Shown: one piece after another, positions 10,090-21,856 of the stretch | Position numbering within the stretch: position 1 is the first letter of the stretch | Layout of the letters: every line of letters starts with the position of its first letter | The notes under the pieces: model-generated | What the model saw: only the letters and a program-made list of their open reading frames with translations | What the model was told of the DNA's origin: nothing | The model's database searches: none | Made by a program: the position numbers and the translations under genes | Assembly (NCBI GenBank): GCA_003586115.2 | Contig: QVOM02000103.1 | Span: forward strand, 434,001-498,000 | Origin: Salvator merianae | Lineage: Eukaryota; Chordata; Lepidosauria; Squamata; Teiidae | Direction: 5' to 3' | DNA: 64,000 bases

Positions 10090-11015
10090 CATCTAAGAGT
10101 GCAAGGAGTCCTCTGTTGGATCAGACCAATGGCTCACCTAGTTCAACAGGTTATTCTCACAGGCAGCTTCTGCATTGTTCCAGCAACCCACAAGGAACAA
10201 ATGCATCTGTGCAGCAGACCACTCCACCGAGAGCCCAAGCCTTGGGAAGCATCGCGTCCACATGGAACTGAGCATTGGAGCAGCTCCCATTGTAAAAATA
10301 ATACCAGATCCTACTCCAAGGGGAGATTGCTTTAAAATCCAGCATTCCTAGTGGTAGAAACACCACTGACTCCTGTTCCAGTCTTGGCCTGGATTGCTAA
10401 ATCTGGACCAAGACCACACTTATACTGATACACATCATATGAAACTTTCCACAGTGGTCACCCAGACGTTCATGGAAACTCACAAGCAGGATGTGAATAC
10501 ACCACACCTTGCTCACAGTTTTCTAGCAAAGTGGCCTTTAGAAGCATACTAACCCCATCCAAAGGGAAATTGCACATTTATCAGTGCCAGTAGCCGATGA
10601 TAATCTTGTCTACCTTGAATTTGTAGCCAATTCCATAGTGTAGCAGTGAATGAATATTTCTTTCTTTTTTAAAAAAATATTTTTGGTTCCTCCTAAATGC
10701 AGCTTCACTAGGTGACCCTTGATTTTATTTATCTTTCCACCACTATCCATATTTTATATACCTTTAATACATTCAGTTTGACTTGCTTCTTCTCTAATTG
10801 AAAAACCATCAAGTGTGTAACTTTTGTCATAGGGTACTTCCTCCATCGCCAGCATCATTGCAACTGCCTTTGTTTGCAACATCTCTAACTCTATTCTGTT
10901 TGAGGTATGCTGACCAAAACTGTACTCAATATTTCATGTGCAAAAGCTGTGGTCATAATCCTTTCAGGGAATGCTTGCTTAGAACTGGCCAACCAAATGT
11001 AATTTCTCATAGCAC
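10090..11015 (-). mobile_element. Old CR1-type LINE 3' region, minus strand
   Basis: TCTGTTGGATCAGACCAATG followed by CACCTAGTTCAACAGG is the reverse of the reptile LINE 3' end TTGGTCTGATCCAACAG. Farther right, TTGCAACATCTCTAACTC, then GAGGTATGCTGACC and AAAACTGTACTCAATATTTC match the more internal part of the same 3' region (compare 21440-21510). The middle is too diverged to follow, so it may be one old copy or two pieces. Confidence 0.6.
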
Positions 11016-12043
11016 ATACAAAATATAAGCAAAGGAATGGTCTCTCACAAGATTTATTTATTTAGAGAATTTACATTACCTTCCTATACCTCAACTGGTG
11101 ATCAGTAATGCTGACCAATGTGTGGAATGAATACATACTGGGAGGATGATTGGTACTGGCTATGTTAGCTATATGATCTCATGGGTATTCAAGACAACAT
11201 GATTCCAAATACCAGTTGCCCTTATGTCCTCCTTGTGGATGAGGTGGTTGTTCCCTGGAGGAAACAAGATCCTGGACTAAACTGGAACTTGGTCTGAATC
11301 TTTAATACATTATATCTGAATTTTTCATATTGCCTCATCACTTTTACCATGTATAGTACACATTTCAGTCTAATCCATCACAGAATGTTTCATATTTAAG
11401 ACTATTGGTTTGAACTGAACTCTTCATTTAGACTTTTGTTTTTATTCAAAAGTTAGGGTGTCTTCATGTGAGCCGCCAAGGAATGGCATCTGGCCAATGA
11501 TGGTTTGATTTTTCAGGGTGATCGTAAAAACCCAGCCAGATGTTCCAGGCTCCATATTGGCCTTTCTACCTGCTAGAACAAAACTGCAGCTGGAACATCA
11601 ACTGGGAGACCCAAAAATGTGACCAGAAATGAAGCTGTGGACAGGAAGGGCAGCCAGAACTCCAACCATTCAGTCATCTTTAGGCCACGGAGGCATAAGC
11701 AACCTTTTCAGAACGGGTTCTTTCCAGTGTTTTTATGAGAACTGAATGCCAATGAAGCCTTATTTCTCCTTATCTGGAGATAAAATTTTAGACCTGTATA
11801 CAATAGCAACGGTTTTGTGCATCTTAAATTTTATTGAGAATTCAGCAAAAGATTTCCATAAAGACAAATGGCCAGCAATTACTATTTTTTCCCTACAATG
11901 AGGGGTGTCTTCTATTCTTCTCTGTTCTTTTCAGACAATGTTAACAATGCTCTATATGACAAGATCATGAATGACGCTTATATGTCCCAGAACCCTCTGA
12001 AACTTGTAAACTTGGATTTCTTAAAAAGAAATTTCTTTTGGAT
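11016..12043. other. No recognised gene
   Basis: Weak SINE/LINE-tail similarity may exist at about 11050-11100 (GATTTATTTATTTAGAGAAT followed by TTCCTATACCTC). The rest is unassigned. Confidence 0.4.
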
Positions 12044-12050
12044 TTCTCTG

Positions 12051-12080
<30 letters not shown>
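12044..12080. repeat. (TC)n microsatellite
   Basis: Interrupted TCTG/TTTC start, then an uninterrupted CT run to 12079. Confidence 0.95.
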
Positions 12081-12081
<1 letters not shown>

Positions 12082-12932
12082 TCCACCCCTCCTATCTGTT
12101 CATTTTGACAGAAATTTTGTTAGCTTCATGCTAAGATTAATAATCACAAATTTTTGTATGAAAGTTGTGCTGGAAGAAGCATTCATAGACAAGCAAATCA
12201 GAGGGAGTCTTAGGAAACTTCTGCACAAACAAAATAGTTTAAAAACAATTATAATGGGCCAGATACTTACAAGGTCACACTCAGAAGAAAAATGTACTGG
12301 ACATTGTGTCTTCTTTCAAGAGCCAATTCTCAAAAACTCTCTTTAGAAAACCTTTCATGTATTGCAGAGAGATGTGTTTCTTGCCTCCTTTACCTAGTTG
12401 TCATAATGACACAGGCCACTGCTGACGCAGATCATTTCTTGTGAGATTAATTAGGCCCTGCTAATCCTCCACTGGTGTGCACTTCTCAAAAATTGACAGG
12501 TACAGTTAATGGAAGCTTTATATCATCACCACCACCACTACTACCACCACACAGTCTAGTAGATGCTCACGGCTGGTTTGGCACCCTAACAGTCAGATCC
12601 CTCCCAAGCCCCTGCTTCAGTGCAGGTAGTCTTAGATAGTGTCCAGGCATAATCATCTACAGGGCTGTATAAAAAGAGGAGGAGAAGGAGGAGGAAACAA
12701 AAACTACCTCCCAGTGGACACTACCTTGATGTGATAGGGAGCTTGCATGCTACAATTAAGCAGAGGACTATGCTGGAGGGCCACCCAAATCAGACAGGCA
12801 TCTATGAGAAGCCAGACAAAATATGTCCCAAACCCATTAAAAAAAGGGAGGACCAGAAAAATAAAACCTATTTCAGATTACTTATCACCCTGGTCAATAA
12901 GGACTACGTCTAGTGTTAGAGTACCTGGACAC
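12081..12932. other. No recognised gene; two short simple repeats
   Basis: A CAY trinucleotide run lies at about 12523-12552 (ATCACCACCACCACTACTAC) and a GGA-rich purine tract at about 12671-12700. Nothing else is recognised. Confidence 0.55.
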
Positions 12933-12935
12933 CTT

Positions 12936-13446
12936 GGGCCTGTTCACACATGACAGTAGAATGTTCTAATTAGCAGGGTTCAGGCCAGCCAAGATCAGGT
13001 ACGGTGAGGAGTGTTCACACTTGAAGGTGCTAGAATGCTTCATGAGCCGACCAGTTGGGGAACAGTGCAAATGGGAATGGACTAGTTAGATAGCTGTGTC
13101 CGGATCCAAAGGGCTGTGTCTGAACATGTGTCTGGACCCAGAGGGCTGTGTCCAGACATGTGTCCAGAATGGCCACCAGGGTCTAGACCCCAAAATTCAC
13201 ACCTGGGTTCAACCATTTGACAGCACCTGCACAGCCACACAGTGTCCACCCTGTCACCATTCCAAACCAGGAAGTGGTGCAAACACACTACTCCCGATCC
13301 TCACCTGATTGTGTTAGTTGACTTGGAGACTACAGTTTTCTTGATCACAGCTGGTAGGCTTCAGTGAGTTTCCAGTCAGCTGGGTGAGAATGCTCCATTC
13401 AAGTGAGTGACCTGGAACATTCCACTCGCTAAGTGCAAACAGGCCC
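12936..13446 (+). mobile_element. MITE, group B, complete, TSD CTT
   Basis: Ends are GGGCCTGTTCACACATGAC and, inverted, GGGCCTGTTTGCACTTAGCG. It is flanked by CTT at 12933-12935 and CTT at 13447-13449. The interior matches 57010-57604: CAGCACCTGCACAGCC, ACCATTCCAAACCAGGAAG, GTGCAAACACAC and CGCTAAGTGC. CpG sites of the 57-kb copy are mostly TG or CA here, so this copy is older. A 32-bp unit (GGGCTGTGTC...) is tandem at 13111-13142 and 13143-13170. Confidence 0.85.
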
Positions 13447-13617
13447 CTTGTGATAGGTGGGTTGCAGGACTCAGGATCTTCAGCTGAGCAATCAGGACTG
13501 AAGACAGCAGGGCTCCTGGGATGACTAATACAATGATGAGAATGTATGGTTGCAGCTCCTTCATTCTTTCTGTTAACAACCATGTACAATGAAAGCTAGA
13601 AGTATCACACAGTCTTT

Positions 13618-14070
13618 GGGCCTGTTCTCAGTGATATGCTAGTGAGCAACTACACACTCACTAGCACAGTGCATCTGTGCTCTACAGTGGCTCCAGTGAA
13701 CAGGAATGTCTGCAGATGCTCCCAAACACTGCTAGTTGTGGACAGCTAAATTACTCCCCCCAACTTCACCAGGAGCAGCTGGACTGTTTCCAGTCAGCAG
13801 CATTTGCACCTGCTTACAGGTGCAAACACTGCAAGGCTATGGCTGTGTCTGTGCAGTTGCATGCTGTGTCCCCAGTTGCCATGGCAGTGGCCAGATGCTT
13901 CCACAGCCACTGTCATAGCAGTCAGGCCAGCATCTGCACTGTGAGTGCTGGAAAGCTGGTACAGGGCTGTTCCAGCCTTCACAGTGCAGATGGTCGCTAC
14001 ACCACTGGGGCTGTTCTAGCTTAGAATGGTAGAATTCTACCATTCTAAGCTGTCAAATGTGAATCAGCCC
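13618..14070 (+). mobile_element. MITE, group A, complete, TSD TTT
   Basis: Ends are GGGCCTGTTCTCAGTGATAT and, inverted, GGGCTGATTCACATTTGACA. TTT flanks both sides (13615-13617 and 14071-14073). The interior TTGCCATGGCAGTGGCCAGA and GCTTCCACAGCCACTGTCAT matches the copies at 3.0, 17.2 and 47.5 kb. Short frames on both strands are repeat-derived. Confidence 0.85.
14018..14051. repeat. Perfect 34-bp palindrome near the MITE right end
   Basis: There is no spacer; the centre is GAATTC and each arm is AGCTTAGAATGGTAGAA. The placement is homologous to the palindromes at 3502-3560 and 17467-17490. Confidence 0.95.
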
Positions 14071-14073
14071 TTT

Positions 14074-15138
14074 GAATCCGATGTCCCTGTCATGGATGAA
14101 AACCTGCCGTTTTCCTTTCACTTGCTGTCAAAGGGGCTAATTGATGTTACTCCCTCACATTCCATTTGCTACAAACATAGCAGCACTGAATAGCTAGAGA
14201 AGAGCAAGCATGACAGCAAGAGAGCTCACAACTTTCCAAGCCATCACACAGAAAACTACTATCCTTAATAAACTAAATGTGAAGGGTAAACTGGAGCCTA
14301 AGTGCTTTCCCAACTTAGAACAGACTAAAAACCAGTGTGCAGTCATGATAGATGAGGATTTCACACTGGCAGAGCAGGTGTTCACGCATGTGTTTAAAAA
14401 CAAACACTAATGGGAAGATGCAAGTGATTACAAAAGATCACTGTGTGAATTACAAAAAGATCAGTAGGAGCTAAAAGTCATCACATAGGACAAGGGCAAT
14501 GCCCTTCACTGGAAGGCTGGAAACAAATCCTGTACTGGAGCCAAATGGTGACAATTACAAACACAATCTGTTCTGCTCCTGTTCTTTCTTAACACATTTC
14601 TGTAGCATTTAGGAGTTCAACATTTGCAAATTCTAGTACAAACTCAATGTAAGCACCAAGTTCTGTCTTGTGAGTTGATAGGGAGGGTAAAACATTGGGA
14701 AAAAAAGAGACTAAGAGGAAAGAATTTTGTTGGATTATGTTTTTTAATTTTTATCAAACTATTAACAGGGGTTTTTTTCTTGCTGCTGATACTATGCCTG
14801 TGATTAAGTTTAAACACTGCTTGGGCTGCTTAGAAATAAGATATATTTGGATCTTTTGCAATATTTTTATCTCTTTTCCTGCTTCAATGTGCATGTGTGT
14901 GTATGTATGTATATACACGGACACATATATGTGTATACAAATATATAGTGGAGTATATTTCTAGTCCCTGTTGTTATAGCACCAGAAGAAAAGGCTTCTG
15001 CTTGTTAGAGTAGAGGTAAACCGTATTAGCAGTATACTTATGTGATGCTTCTGGTGCTGGATTATGCAGCAACAGTCTTTGGGAAGGCAAATCAAATTAA
15101 AAAAAAATACCTTCCATACAAACAAATCTCTTTAACTT
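14074..15138. other. No recognised gene
   Basis: A TG/TA-rich simple tract lies at about 14889-14960 (GTGTGTGTATGTATGTATAT). Otherwise the stretch is unassigned. Confidence 0.5.
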
Positions 15139-15556
15139 TCCCCATTTCTGCACTTACTTGGCATATCCTGGTACAGAGCAGACACCCCATACCTGGATAT
15201 GCAATCTGTCCTGAGCTAGAACAGATTTCTTCTGGTGTAGAGAAAGCTATCTGCACTGGGATGGCCTGTTCCATGCTAGATCCTGTGCTGGCTCCAAAAC
15301 TCACATCAACTTTGGAGCTGGCAGGGGCTCTGAATATTCCAAGTGCCAGGAGCACAAGTTCCTAGCCTTCAGAGCTCTTTTGGGAGGGCATTTCAGTGGT
15401 AGACCTTGTTGCATCCCCCAAATGAGTCCCCTGTGGTATAGCAGACTACAGAGGCTTGCAGACAGGGCTGCAGACAGACTACACTGTGCAGACAAAACAT
15501 TCTAGAAGGGAGCAGGGTCTCCCTTATCCTGCACCAGTATGCAGAAGGGAGGCCAC
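15139..15556 (+). mobile_element. MITE, group C
   Basis: Left end CCCCATTTCTGCACTTACTT; right end, inverted, CCTCCCTTCTGCATACTGGT. The interior GGCATTTCAGTGGTAGACCT and CCCCAAATGAGTCCCCTGTG is shared with 30854-31160 and 63199-63800. Boundaries are approximate and I see no clear target duplication. Confidence 0.55.
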
Positions 15557-15858
15557 AAGGCCCTTTCCTATATGGCGCTAAGAACACACGCAGAGAGAAT
15601 GGTGTCACGCTTTGTACTCATTTGTGTGTATGTGTTGAATTGTTCGGACCTGAGGAAAGCAATCAATCCCTCCTTGAGGTTTTAAAGGGGAATATCTTTC
15701 CTTCTGCCTATGGCATGCCCATCAGTTAGAAACCTAGAGAACGTCTCATTTGGAGTCAGGCTGTGGTACATGTACTTCACATTATGCATGTTGCAATGGG
15801 CCTTATGCCTCCTGAGGGATCATTTCAAACATCCTTTCTGAAGCCAGTCCAAAGCAGC
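15557..15858. other. No recognisable feature
   Basis: Nothing seen beyond unique-looking sequence. Confidence 0.5.
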
Positions 15859-15861
15859 CTA

Positions 15862-16569
15862 GGGCCCTTTCAGCACTTACCTGTCAGCCAACCATGTCAG
15901 TGGACCAGATTAGCCTGGCCCACTGATCTGGATTACGAGAAGGTATAGGTGGGATCAGTGCCATCTACACTAATGGTGCTGATCCATATTAGCCCACTCC
16001 ACAGCCATGAGACTTGCACAAGCTTTGCAGCTACACAAACCTCATAACAGGAGCCTTGCTAAATCAGTCCATTGCCCATCTAGTCCAGTATTCTGTTTCA
16101 CACAGTGGCCCACAAGTTGCTTCTGGGCATTCCCAAGTGGAACACAAAAGCAAAACTTTTACCTGCTCTTGACTCCCAGCATATGGTTTTACAGACATCC
16201 TGCCTGTCTTTCCAAACTAGAGGCAGTACCTAGGCCAAGCCTTGTGTTCTCTGGGGAGCATTTTTTGGCAGCACATTATGGTGTATCACTGAAAGATGCC
16301 CCCTAGTAGTCTTGAACACAGGAAGCAGCCTTCTGCATGCCTCCCATATTCTGGATCAGGGCTGCTGGTACCTTTGGTAAACCCAATTAATTGACTCTAC
16401 TAGAGATCCGAATTAAGGTCTTCCTTAATCTGGATCTTGCTCTGTCCCATGCAGATAGAGCCGGACCAGTGAAGGTAATTCCTAGATCTCCACAACATAT
16501 GAATCTGGAGGCCCACATCTGAATTACATGGGCCCTTAATACAGATTAGGGGCCCATGCAGAAAGACCC
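15862..16569. mobile_element. MITE, group G, interrupted by a CR1-type fragment
   Basis: Left end GGGCCCTTTCAGCACTTACC; right end, inverted, GGGTCTTTCTGCATGGGCCC. The element is flanked by CTA and TAA, compatible with a decayed TAA duplication. The interior repeats a CCAGATTAGCC / GGATCAG / AATCTGGATC theme. The piece at 16035-16320 is a separate LINE insertion. Confidence 0.6.
16035..16320 (-). mobile_element. CR1-type LINE 3' fragment, nested
   Basis: AATCAGTCCATTGCCCATCT, then CTAGTCCAGTATTCTGTTTC, ACACAGTGGCCCACAAGTTG and CTTCTGGGCATTCCC form the reverse of the LINE 3' end also seen at 20953-21510 (minus) and 42195-42566 (plus). It lies inside the group G MITE, so it inserted later or the MITE was split by it. 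Confidence 0.7.
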
Positions 16570-16572
16570 TAA

Positions 16573-17219
16573 AACTGTCTCTTTCCAAAGGGTCTTTGGG
16601 ATTGCTACTTGTCAGCTGGAATCACACTACATCTCTCTTGGTATGACTGTGTCAATCCCTAATCTTTTTTTCATAAATATACTTATATGCCAAGGCAGTG
16701 GTGTGTGGATGCACATCATCTACCACCATCTTTTAAAAATATACTTTCCTGGTCAATGAACTATAGTGAGGAATTGTCACATCCTCTCCTCCTTCACTTG
16801 GCAGGTTGAAAGTTTTATATGTTCCCCCAATTTTTCTAATATAAACAGTAAGATGCTGGAATTGGAGAGCTGTGCTGGCCATAATCAGAATCATTAAAAT
16901 GCATTTCTTGCGGAATAAAATAACTTTCTCCTGTTTGGTTTAACTGTGACCACATGAAAACCTTATTACTGTATCTCTGTCTTCTATCTCACACAGCCTC
17001 TCCATTCCTAAAATCAAGCAAAAAAAAAAATTACAAAAAAAAATCCAGTTCCTCCCCTACAAACTATGGATCCAAAGCCCTGCTGTTGGCTCGGCAACAC
17101 ACAGGAAACAGGATTAGAGCTTCATCTCCAGAATGTTTGTATTTCAGAGTGGGTTTCACTTATGTATGCTTTTTTATCTTGTCATTACCTAACAAGAGAA
17201 CTAGAAAGCTAGAGATGGA
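16573..17219. other. No recognised gene
   Basis: Contains A-rich runs near 17020-17042. The 174-codon frame from 16954 passes into the group A MITE and has no domain signature, so it is treated as chance. Confidence 0.5.
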
Positions 17220-17515
17220 TTGCTGCTGGTCATCAGCATTCGCACCTGCTTCCTGCACCAACCAATACCACGAGGCCACTGCTGTGGCTGTGACTGCACA
17301 GTCATGCACCACATCCTACTCGCCATGGCAATGGCCAGATATTTCCACAGTCACTGTCCTGGAGGGCAGGCATGTATTCGCACTGCAAGTGCTGAAGGTC
17401 TGGTACAGGACCATTCTAGCACTTACAGCGGGAGTGGCTGCCACACCAGTGGGTCTTGACCAGCTTAGAATGGTATAATTATACCATTCTTTGTTGGTCA
17501 GTGCAAAAAGCTCCC
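17220..17515 (+). mobile_element. MITE, group A, left-truncated
   Basis: The interior CATCAGCATTCGCACCTGCT and CGCCATGGCAATGGCCAGAT aligns with 13793-14070. The right end, inverted, reads GGGAGCTTTTTGCACTGACC. A 24-bp perfect palindrome at 17467-17490 (arms AGAATGGTATAA) occupies the family position. The left terminal repeat is absent. Confidence 0.75.
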
Positions 17516-17757
17516 ATGACAAATGCATTGCCTGTGGATAGTTAGACAGCACAGTAGTGCTATCTTTTGAAACAAACAGAATATTGGACTATTCACATTT
17601 CCTATGAGGCATGTGATATTAGACAGTTGTAAGGAAAAGTCAGGAAGGGACAGACCCATGCTGTTCAGACCCAATGACAGTTATACCACCAATGAAAAGG
17701 GTAAGAAGATCAGGCACTTATGAACATTGCAGGAAGGGTGGGAAAATATGTATCCAT

Positions 17758-17950
17758 CAGTGACAGCTCCTCACTTTAAGAACAGGGGTTCGCAAGCCAC
17801 AGGAAGGGGAAATCGCTGGCCGTGGGGCCTCCATAGTGACACAGCAGGCTGCTGGAAGACCCGCCCAGGGAGGGGCATGGTTTTGCAGCCAGCAATTTCC
17901 CCTTCCCATGGCTTGCAAACCCCCATTCTTAAAGCAACGAGCCATCACTG
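17758..17950. mobile_element. hAT-like foldback MITE, 8-bp TSD
   Basis: The left arm starts CAGTGACAGCTCCTCACTTT and the right arm, inverted, starts CAGTGATGGCTCGTTGCTTT. Similarity continues for about 70 bp through CAAGCCA and GGAAGGGGAAAT. Flanks GTATCCAT (17750-17757) and GAATCCAT (17951-17958) match at 7 of 8. A CAGTG start with an 8-bp duplication is typical of hAT. Confidence 0.85.
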
Positions 17951-17958
17951 GAATCCAT

Positions 17959-20950
17959 ATAGATTTAGTCAACAGAAGAGGCTTTTTTTTTTTGACAGGG
18001 ATGTCCACCAGGAAAATTACTTGAATAAAGTGTGTTTCTGGCCTCTGCTATACCTGCTGAAGGCAAATTCAATAATTTGTGTGATCTTTCAAGGCTGGTT
18101 GAAGGAACACCATTAGCAGTCGTTCTGGATCCAGATGCCTTAGGTCAGAATGTGGAAAACCCTCCTCTTCTTTTCATTCTGCGTCCTATTTGTCTCCATC
18201 ATACCATAGCTATTTGCCACAGCATCTCAGAATACCAAATCCTGGACAGAGACATCTCCATTTTTATATTTACATCATGTTTTTGCTTGCTTTATGGCAA
18301 CCACACTGCTAGCACCGTCACCATCTATTCTTTTAATTATCTCCCTTTGTTTTAAAAACAGGCCTGCCTTACAATTACTGCTATCTGATTAATATCTATT
18401 TGGTTCTGTTCATATAGTACAGCAGTGAAAATGGGTGCAATTCCAGACAGACAGCAGGCATATAAGAACATCACATAACCTGTGCTTTACTTACATCTGA
18501 TTTATTTCTTCATTTAAATTAATTCTGTCTATGGTGACCCTTTCAGTCAACCAAACTAGCACCCTGCGGAGAGACAGGAGGACTTATTTTGACCTCAATC
18601 TCATTTTCATTCAGTCCTTTTAACCACTGATTTAAACAGATTAGCTTCAATCTCACACAGGTATATTATTGACCTCAAATCCAGCCCTGTTGCCTTAATG
18701 CATAAAATTAATTTATCTTTCCCTGTCTAAAAAAAAAAAAAAAAATCTGCCAAGCACATCCATTTAAGGAACATCAGCAGCAGCATTTCTATCTAACTGA
18801 CATGATATTTGCTTTAAGAGTTGCATTCATAACGTTGTTGACCTGCAGTTTATTTTAATGGCAGCTTGTTAATACTTCTGGTTCGTGGTCATGTGGTATT
18901 CCCCTCTATCCTTCTGCTTCTCTTCCTTCATTACCATGACATTTTCTGACTTTATCATGCCAAGCTTCCTGTTCTAAGGGCTTTATTATTTTTATTTTTA
19001 TGCAGCAGACTTGTCATCTTGTTCTGAGTCCTCATATTAGTTCCAGCACTGTTTCATGTATTGAAAAAAAAATAAGTGAGGCTTTCTGTTAGCCATTCTC
19101 CATGCAGTTGCAAAGCACAGAGGTTTCTAAGCCCTTGATAATCACTCTAGAAGATGCTTATTCTTGGTACAAGTCATACAAAGAGACAGGAGACCCAATT
19201 ACAATTTCAGTTAATGCTAGCCCAACAGCAAGTAACAACAGATAAATTGAATTATAAAGGAAGAAAATTCATATTTCATTTTTATTATGTTATCAAAGGT
19301 TAATAAAATAATGATCATTTGAAGAAATACAAACACAAAGCAAAGCCATATGGCACAATACCCAATGACAGCTTTGTTTCACTATTCACCTACAACTCAA
19401 AATAACTGCTAAATGCTTACATTGTATAAAATAGTAGTGAGGGCTAATCATTCGTGCTTCCATCACAGGACAGTACTGCAAATTAATTTTCTTCCAGCTG
19501 ACCACAAAATTACAAATAGATTTATGAGAAACACACTAATTATAAAATCCATGTGTTTGACGTTACTGTATATGTTATTTCAGATTACAGTGCATAATAC
19601 GAAGAAAGGTAGTTTATGTCTTCCCTTTTGTTGTTTTCCCAGCCGAAAGGGTATGTGCATATACTCAAAGCTGCTATTTTCTTCAGAGAGTAGCGAAACA
19701 GACTGAATAAAGATATACCTGCAAAAAGGCAAGTTAAAGGTTTTTAGTCTCATTCAATGGAATAAGAAATTGTTTAAAGCTTTTCCTTTGAGATTTTTCT
19801 CTTAAAAAAAAAAATCTAATATTAACACATCTGTATTGTGTTCCAAGGTGAGGTTAGGTGAGAAAAAGCAACAATTCAACTCTGTTGAATTGCTAACCAT
19901 GACCATCAAATATAGCTGCAGTATTCGTCAATGCCCAAGGATGCACCAGAGGGATTCAGTGGTGATTTTTTGCTAGTCTTGAAGTCTATAGCACATGGGA
20001 AAACACTCTTTGTCAAAGCTTCCCCTACTGTCTTGCCTGGTTCAAAGACTGTCAAGGGGAAAAGAAGAACATGTAAGAGTTGGCCGCTAGGTGTGGACCA
20101 TGAAGGGCAAGTGTGCTAATAAACACTGTGTTTTTGCTCACTCTCCCTTGCCCCTTGCCCCATTCCAATCTGCTTTTGGCTAGAACTCACTCTGCAGTCA
20201 TCAAGACCACTATGAAAATCAGTGCACCACTCCTTCTGCACTGTTCCGCTATATAGGTTCATCTGTTGTCCCTGTGCCATACATTAAAAAAATGGTCCAC
20301 AAGATGTACCATTTCAGTAACTTCATTACAGACAGCTGCCATTTTCACACTTTGAAAAGTGTCTACAGAGGGGAGATGAGATATTGAAGCAAAAACAGAT
20401 GTCTCATCCCCAAAGGCAGAAAAAAAGGCCTTGCAAATATTTATCCAAATATGTAGCTGAGAACCTACCTTTTTTGCCACATGACAGTCTGCATTCACCT
20501 CCATATCAGGCAATACCTACCATGACTCTGCGTGGTGCCTACTGATTGGCCACTGATCCTCTCATGGTGGAATAATTCAGCTTTAAAAAATGATGTTTTC
20601 AGTGCTATGAAATCCCAAATGACAAAGTGACCTTTTTGGAACTTCAAGATGGACTAAGGAGAATGCTGGCAAAAAATGTCTGTCATTTCAGACTCAAAGT
20701 TGCTCAGAGGGTATCTCTTTACATGTGTCTGACCGTATCCTAAATATACCATACCCAGTGTACATAGAAAAGCAACCAAGGAACTGTGAAGAGTTCAGGT
20801 CTCTGTGTCCCCAAATGAAGGACTGCAGCATTTTAAGTGCAGAAGTGCTTGCCTTCACCCCAGAGATGAGACAAAGAGTTTCTGCATGCCATGCTCCTCA
20901 ACCCCTCATTCTCTTCAATGCTGGGGATTGGAAATTAAAAAATGTTGCCT
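17959..20950. other. Long stretch without recognised gene or repeat
   Basis: AT-rich. A 17-A run lies at 18729-18745. No LINE, SINE or MITE ends are visible and open frames are short. Conserved non-coding sequence could be present but cannot be judged without alignment. Confidence 0.45.
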
Positions 20951-20952
20951 GG

Positions 20953-21510
20953 AAGTAAACATAAGAAAATAACAGGAGTCCTGTTGGATCAGGCCACAGA
21001 CCGTCTAGTCCAGAATCCTGTCTTACACAGTGGCCCTCCAATTGCTTCTTGACATTCTCAAGCAGAAGACAAAGGTAAAACATTCAGCTGTCCTCAATTC
21101 CATGCAAATAGCCTTTAGAGGCATCCTGCCTGTCTCTCCAACCTGGAGGCAGTATCTAGGCATCCATTCTGGTAGTCATTGAATTTGTCTCCACCACTTC
21201 TGGTAGTAAATACTATAGACCAATGACCCGCTACATGAAAAAAATACTTCCCCTTGTTTGTCCTAACTCTTCTGCCCATCAGCTTCATAGAGTCCCCCCT
21301 GATTCTAGAGTTGTACAATAGAGAAAATAATTTATCCACCTCTTCCACGCTACACATGATTTTATATAATTCAGTCAGGTCATCTCTTAAACTCTGTCAT
21401 TCATGAATGAAGAGAGCTAGATGTTGCAGTCTGATTTTGTAAGGAAGCCCCCCGATCATTCTGGTTGCTCTTTTCCGCACTTTTTTCAGTTTCACAGTAT
21501 CCTTTCAAAG
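20953..21510 (-). mobile_element. CR1-type LINE 3' region, minus strand
   Basis: From the left: ACATAAGAAAATAACAGGAG, CCTGTTGGATCAGGCCACAG, TCTAGTCCAGAATCCTGTCT, ACACAGTGGCCCTCCAATTG. Farther in come GCCCATCAGCTTCATAGAGT, CCCCGATCATTCTGGTTGCT and CTTTTCCGCACTTTTTTCAG. This is the reverse of the long 3' untranslated region of a widespread sauropsid CR1-type element. About 550 bp are preserved and no coding part is recognised. Confidence 0.8.
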
Positions 21511-21641
21511 ATGTGGAGATGTCTTTTTCATCATGCCTGAAATGGCCCTGAAAGTCAGCCATTTTGGGAGCAACTAAAAAATGTCAAGGCAGAAAATGGG
21601 CCATGTAAGTCTCTTGTACAACTCCTTTGTATCTACACGGT

Positions 21642-21856
21642 GGGACACATGTAAGTTTTAATCCAGCTTCAGTCCACTTTTGGATTGAAAGAACACATCA
21701 GCAAAGTGACTATTTTTTTTCCCACATAATCTAACCCAAAGGTGGATTTTCTGAGTTAGATAATGTTGAAAGAAAATATCTTATTACTTCACTGATATGT
21801 TCTGTCAGTCTGAAGGTGGAGCAAAGCTGGATTAAAATTTAGGTATGACTGGGCCC
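21642..21856. mobile_element. MITE, group F, foldback form
   Basis: The left arm TGTAAGTTTTAATCCAGCTT returns as AAGCTGGATTAAAATTTAGG. ACATAATCTAACCC at 21723 returns as GAGTTAGATAATGTTG. The right end CTGGGCCC and the left GGGACACATG are probable termini. It shares its core with 9615-10005. Confidence 0.6.

Noticed and set aside
16954..17478. 174-codon plus-strand open frame with a hydrophobic start
   Set aside because: It runs from unique sequence into the group A MITE, has poly-Lys/Ser from an A-rich tract, and shows no domain. Treated as a chance frame.
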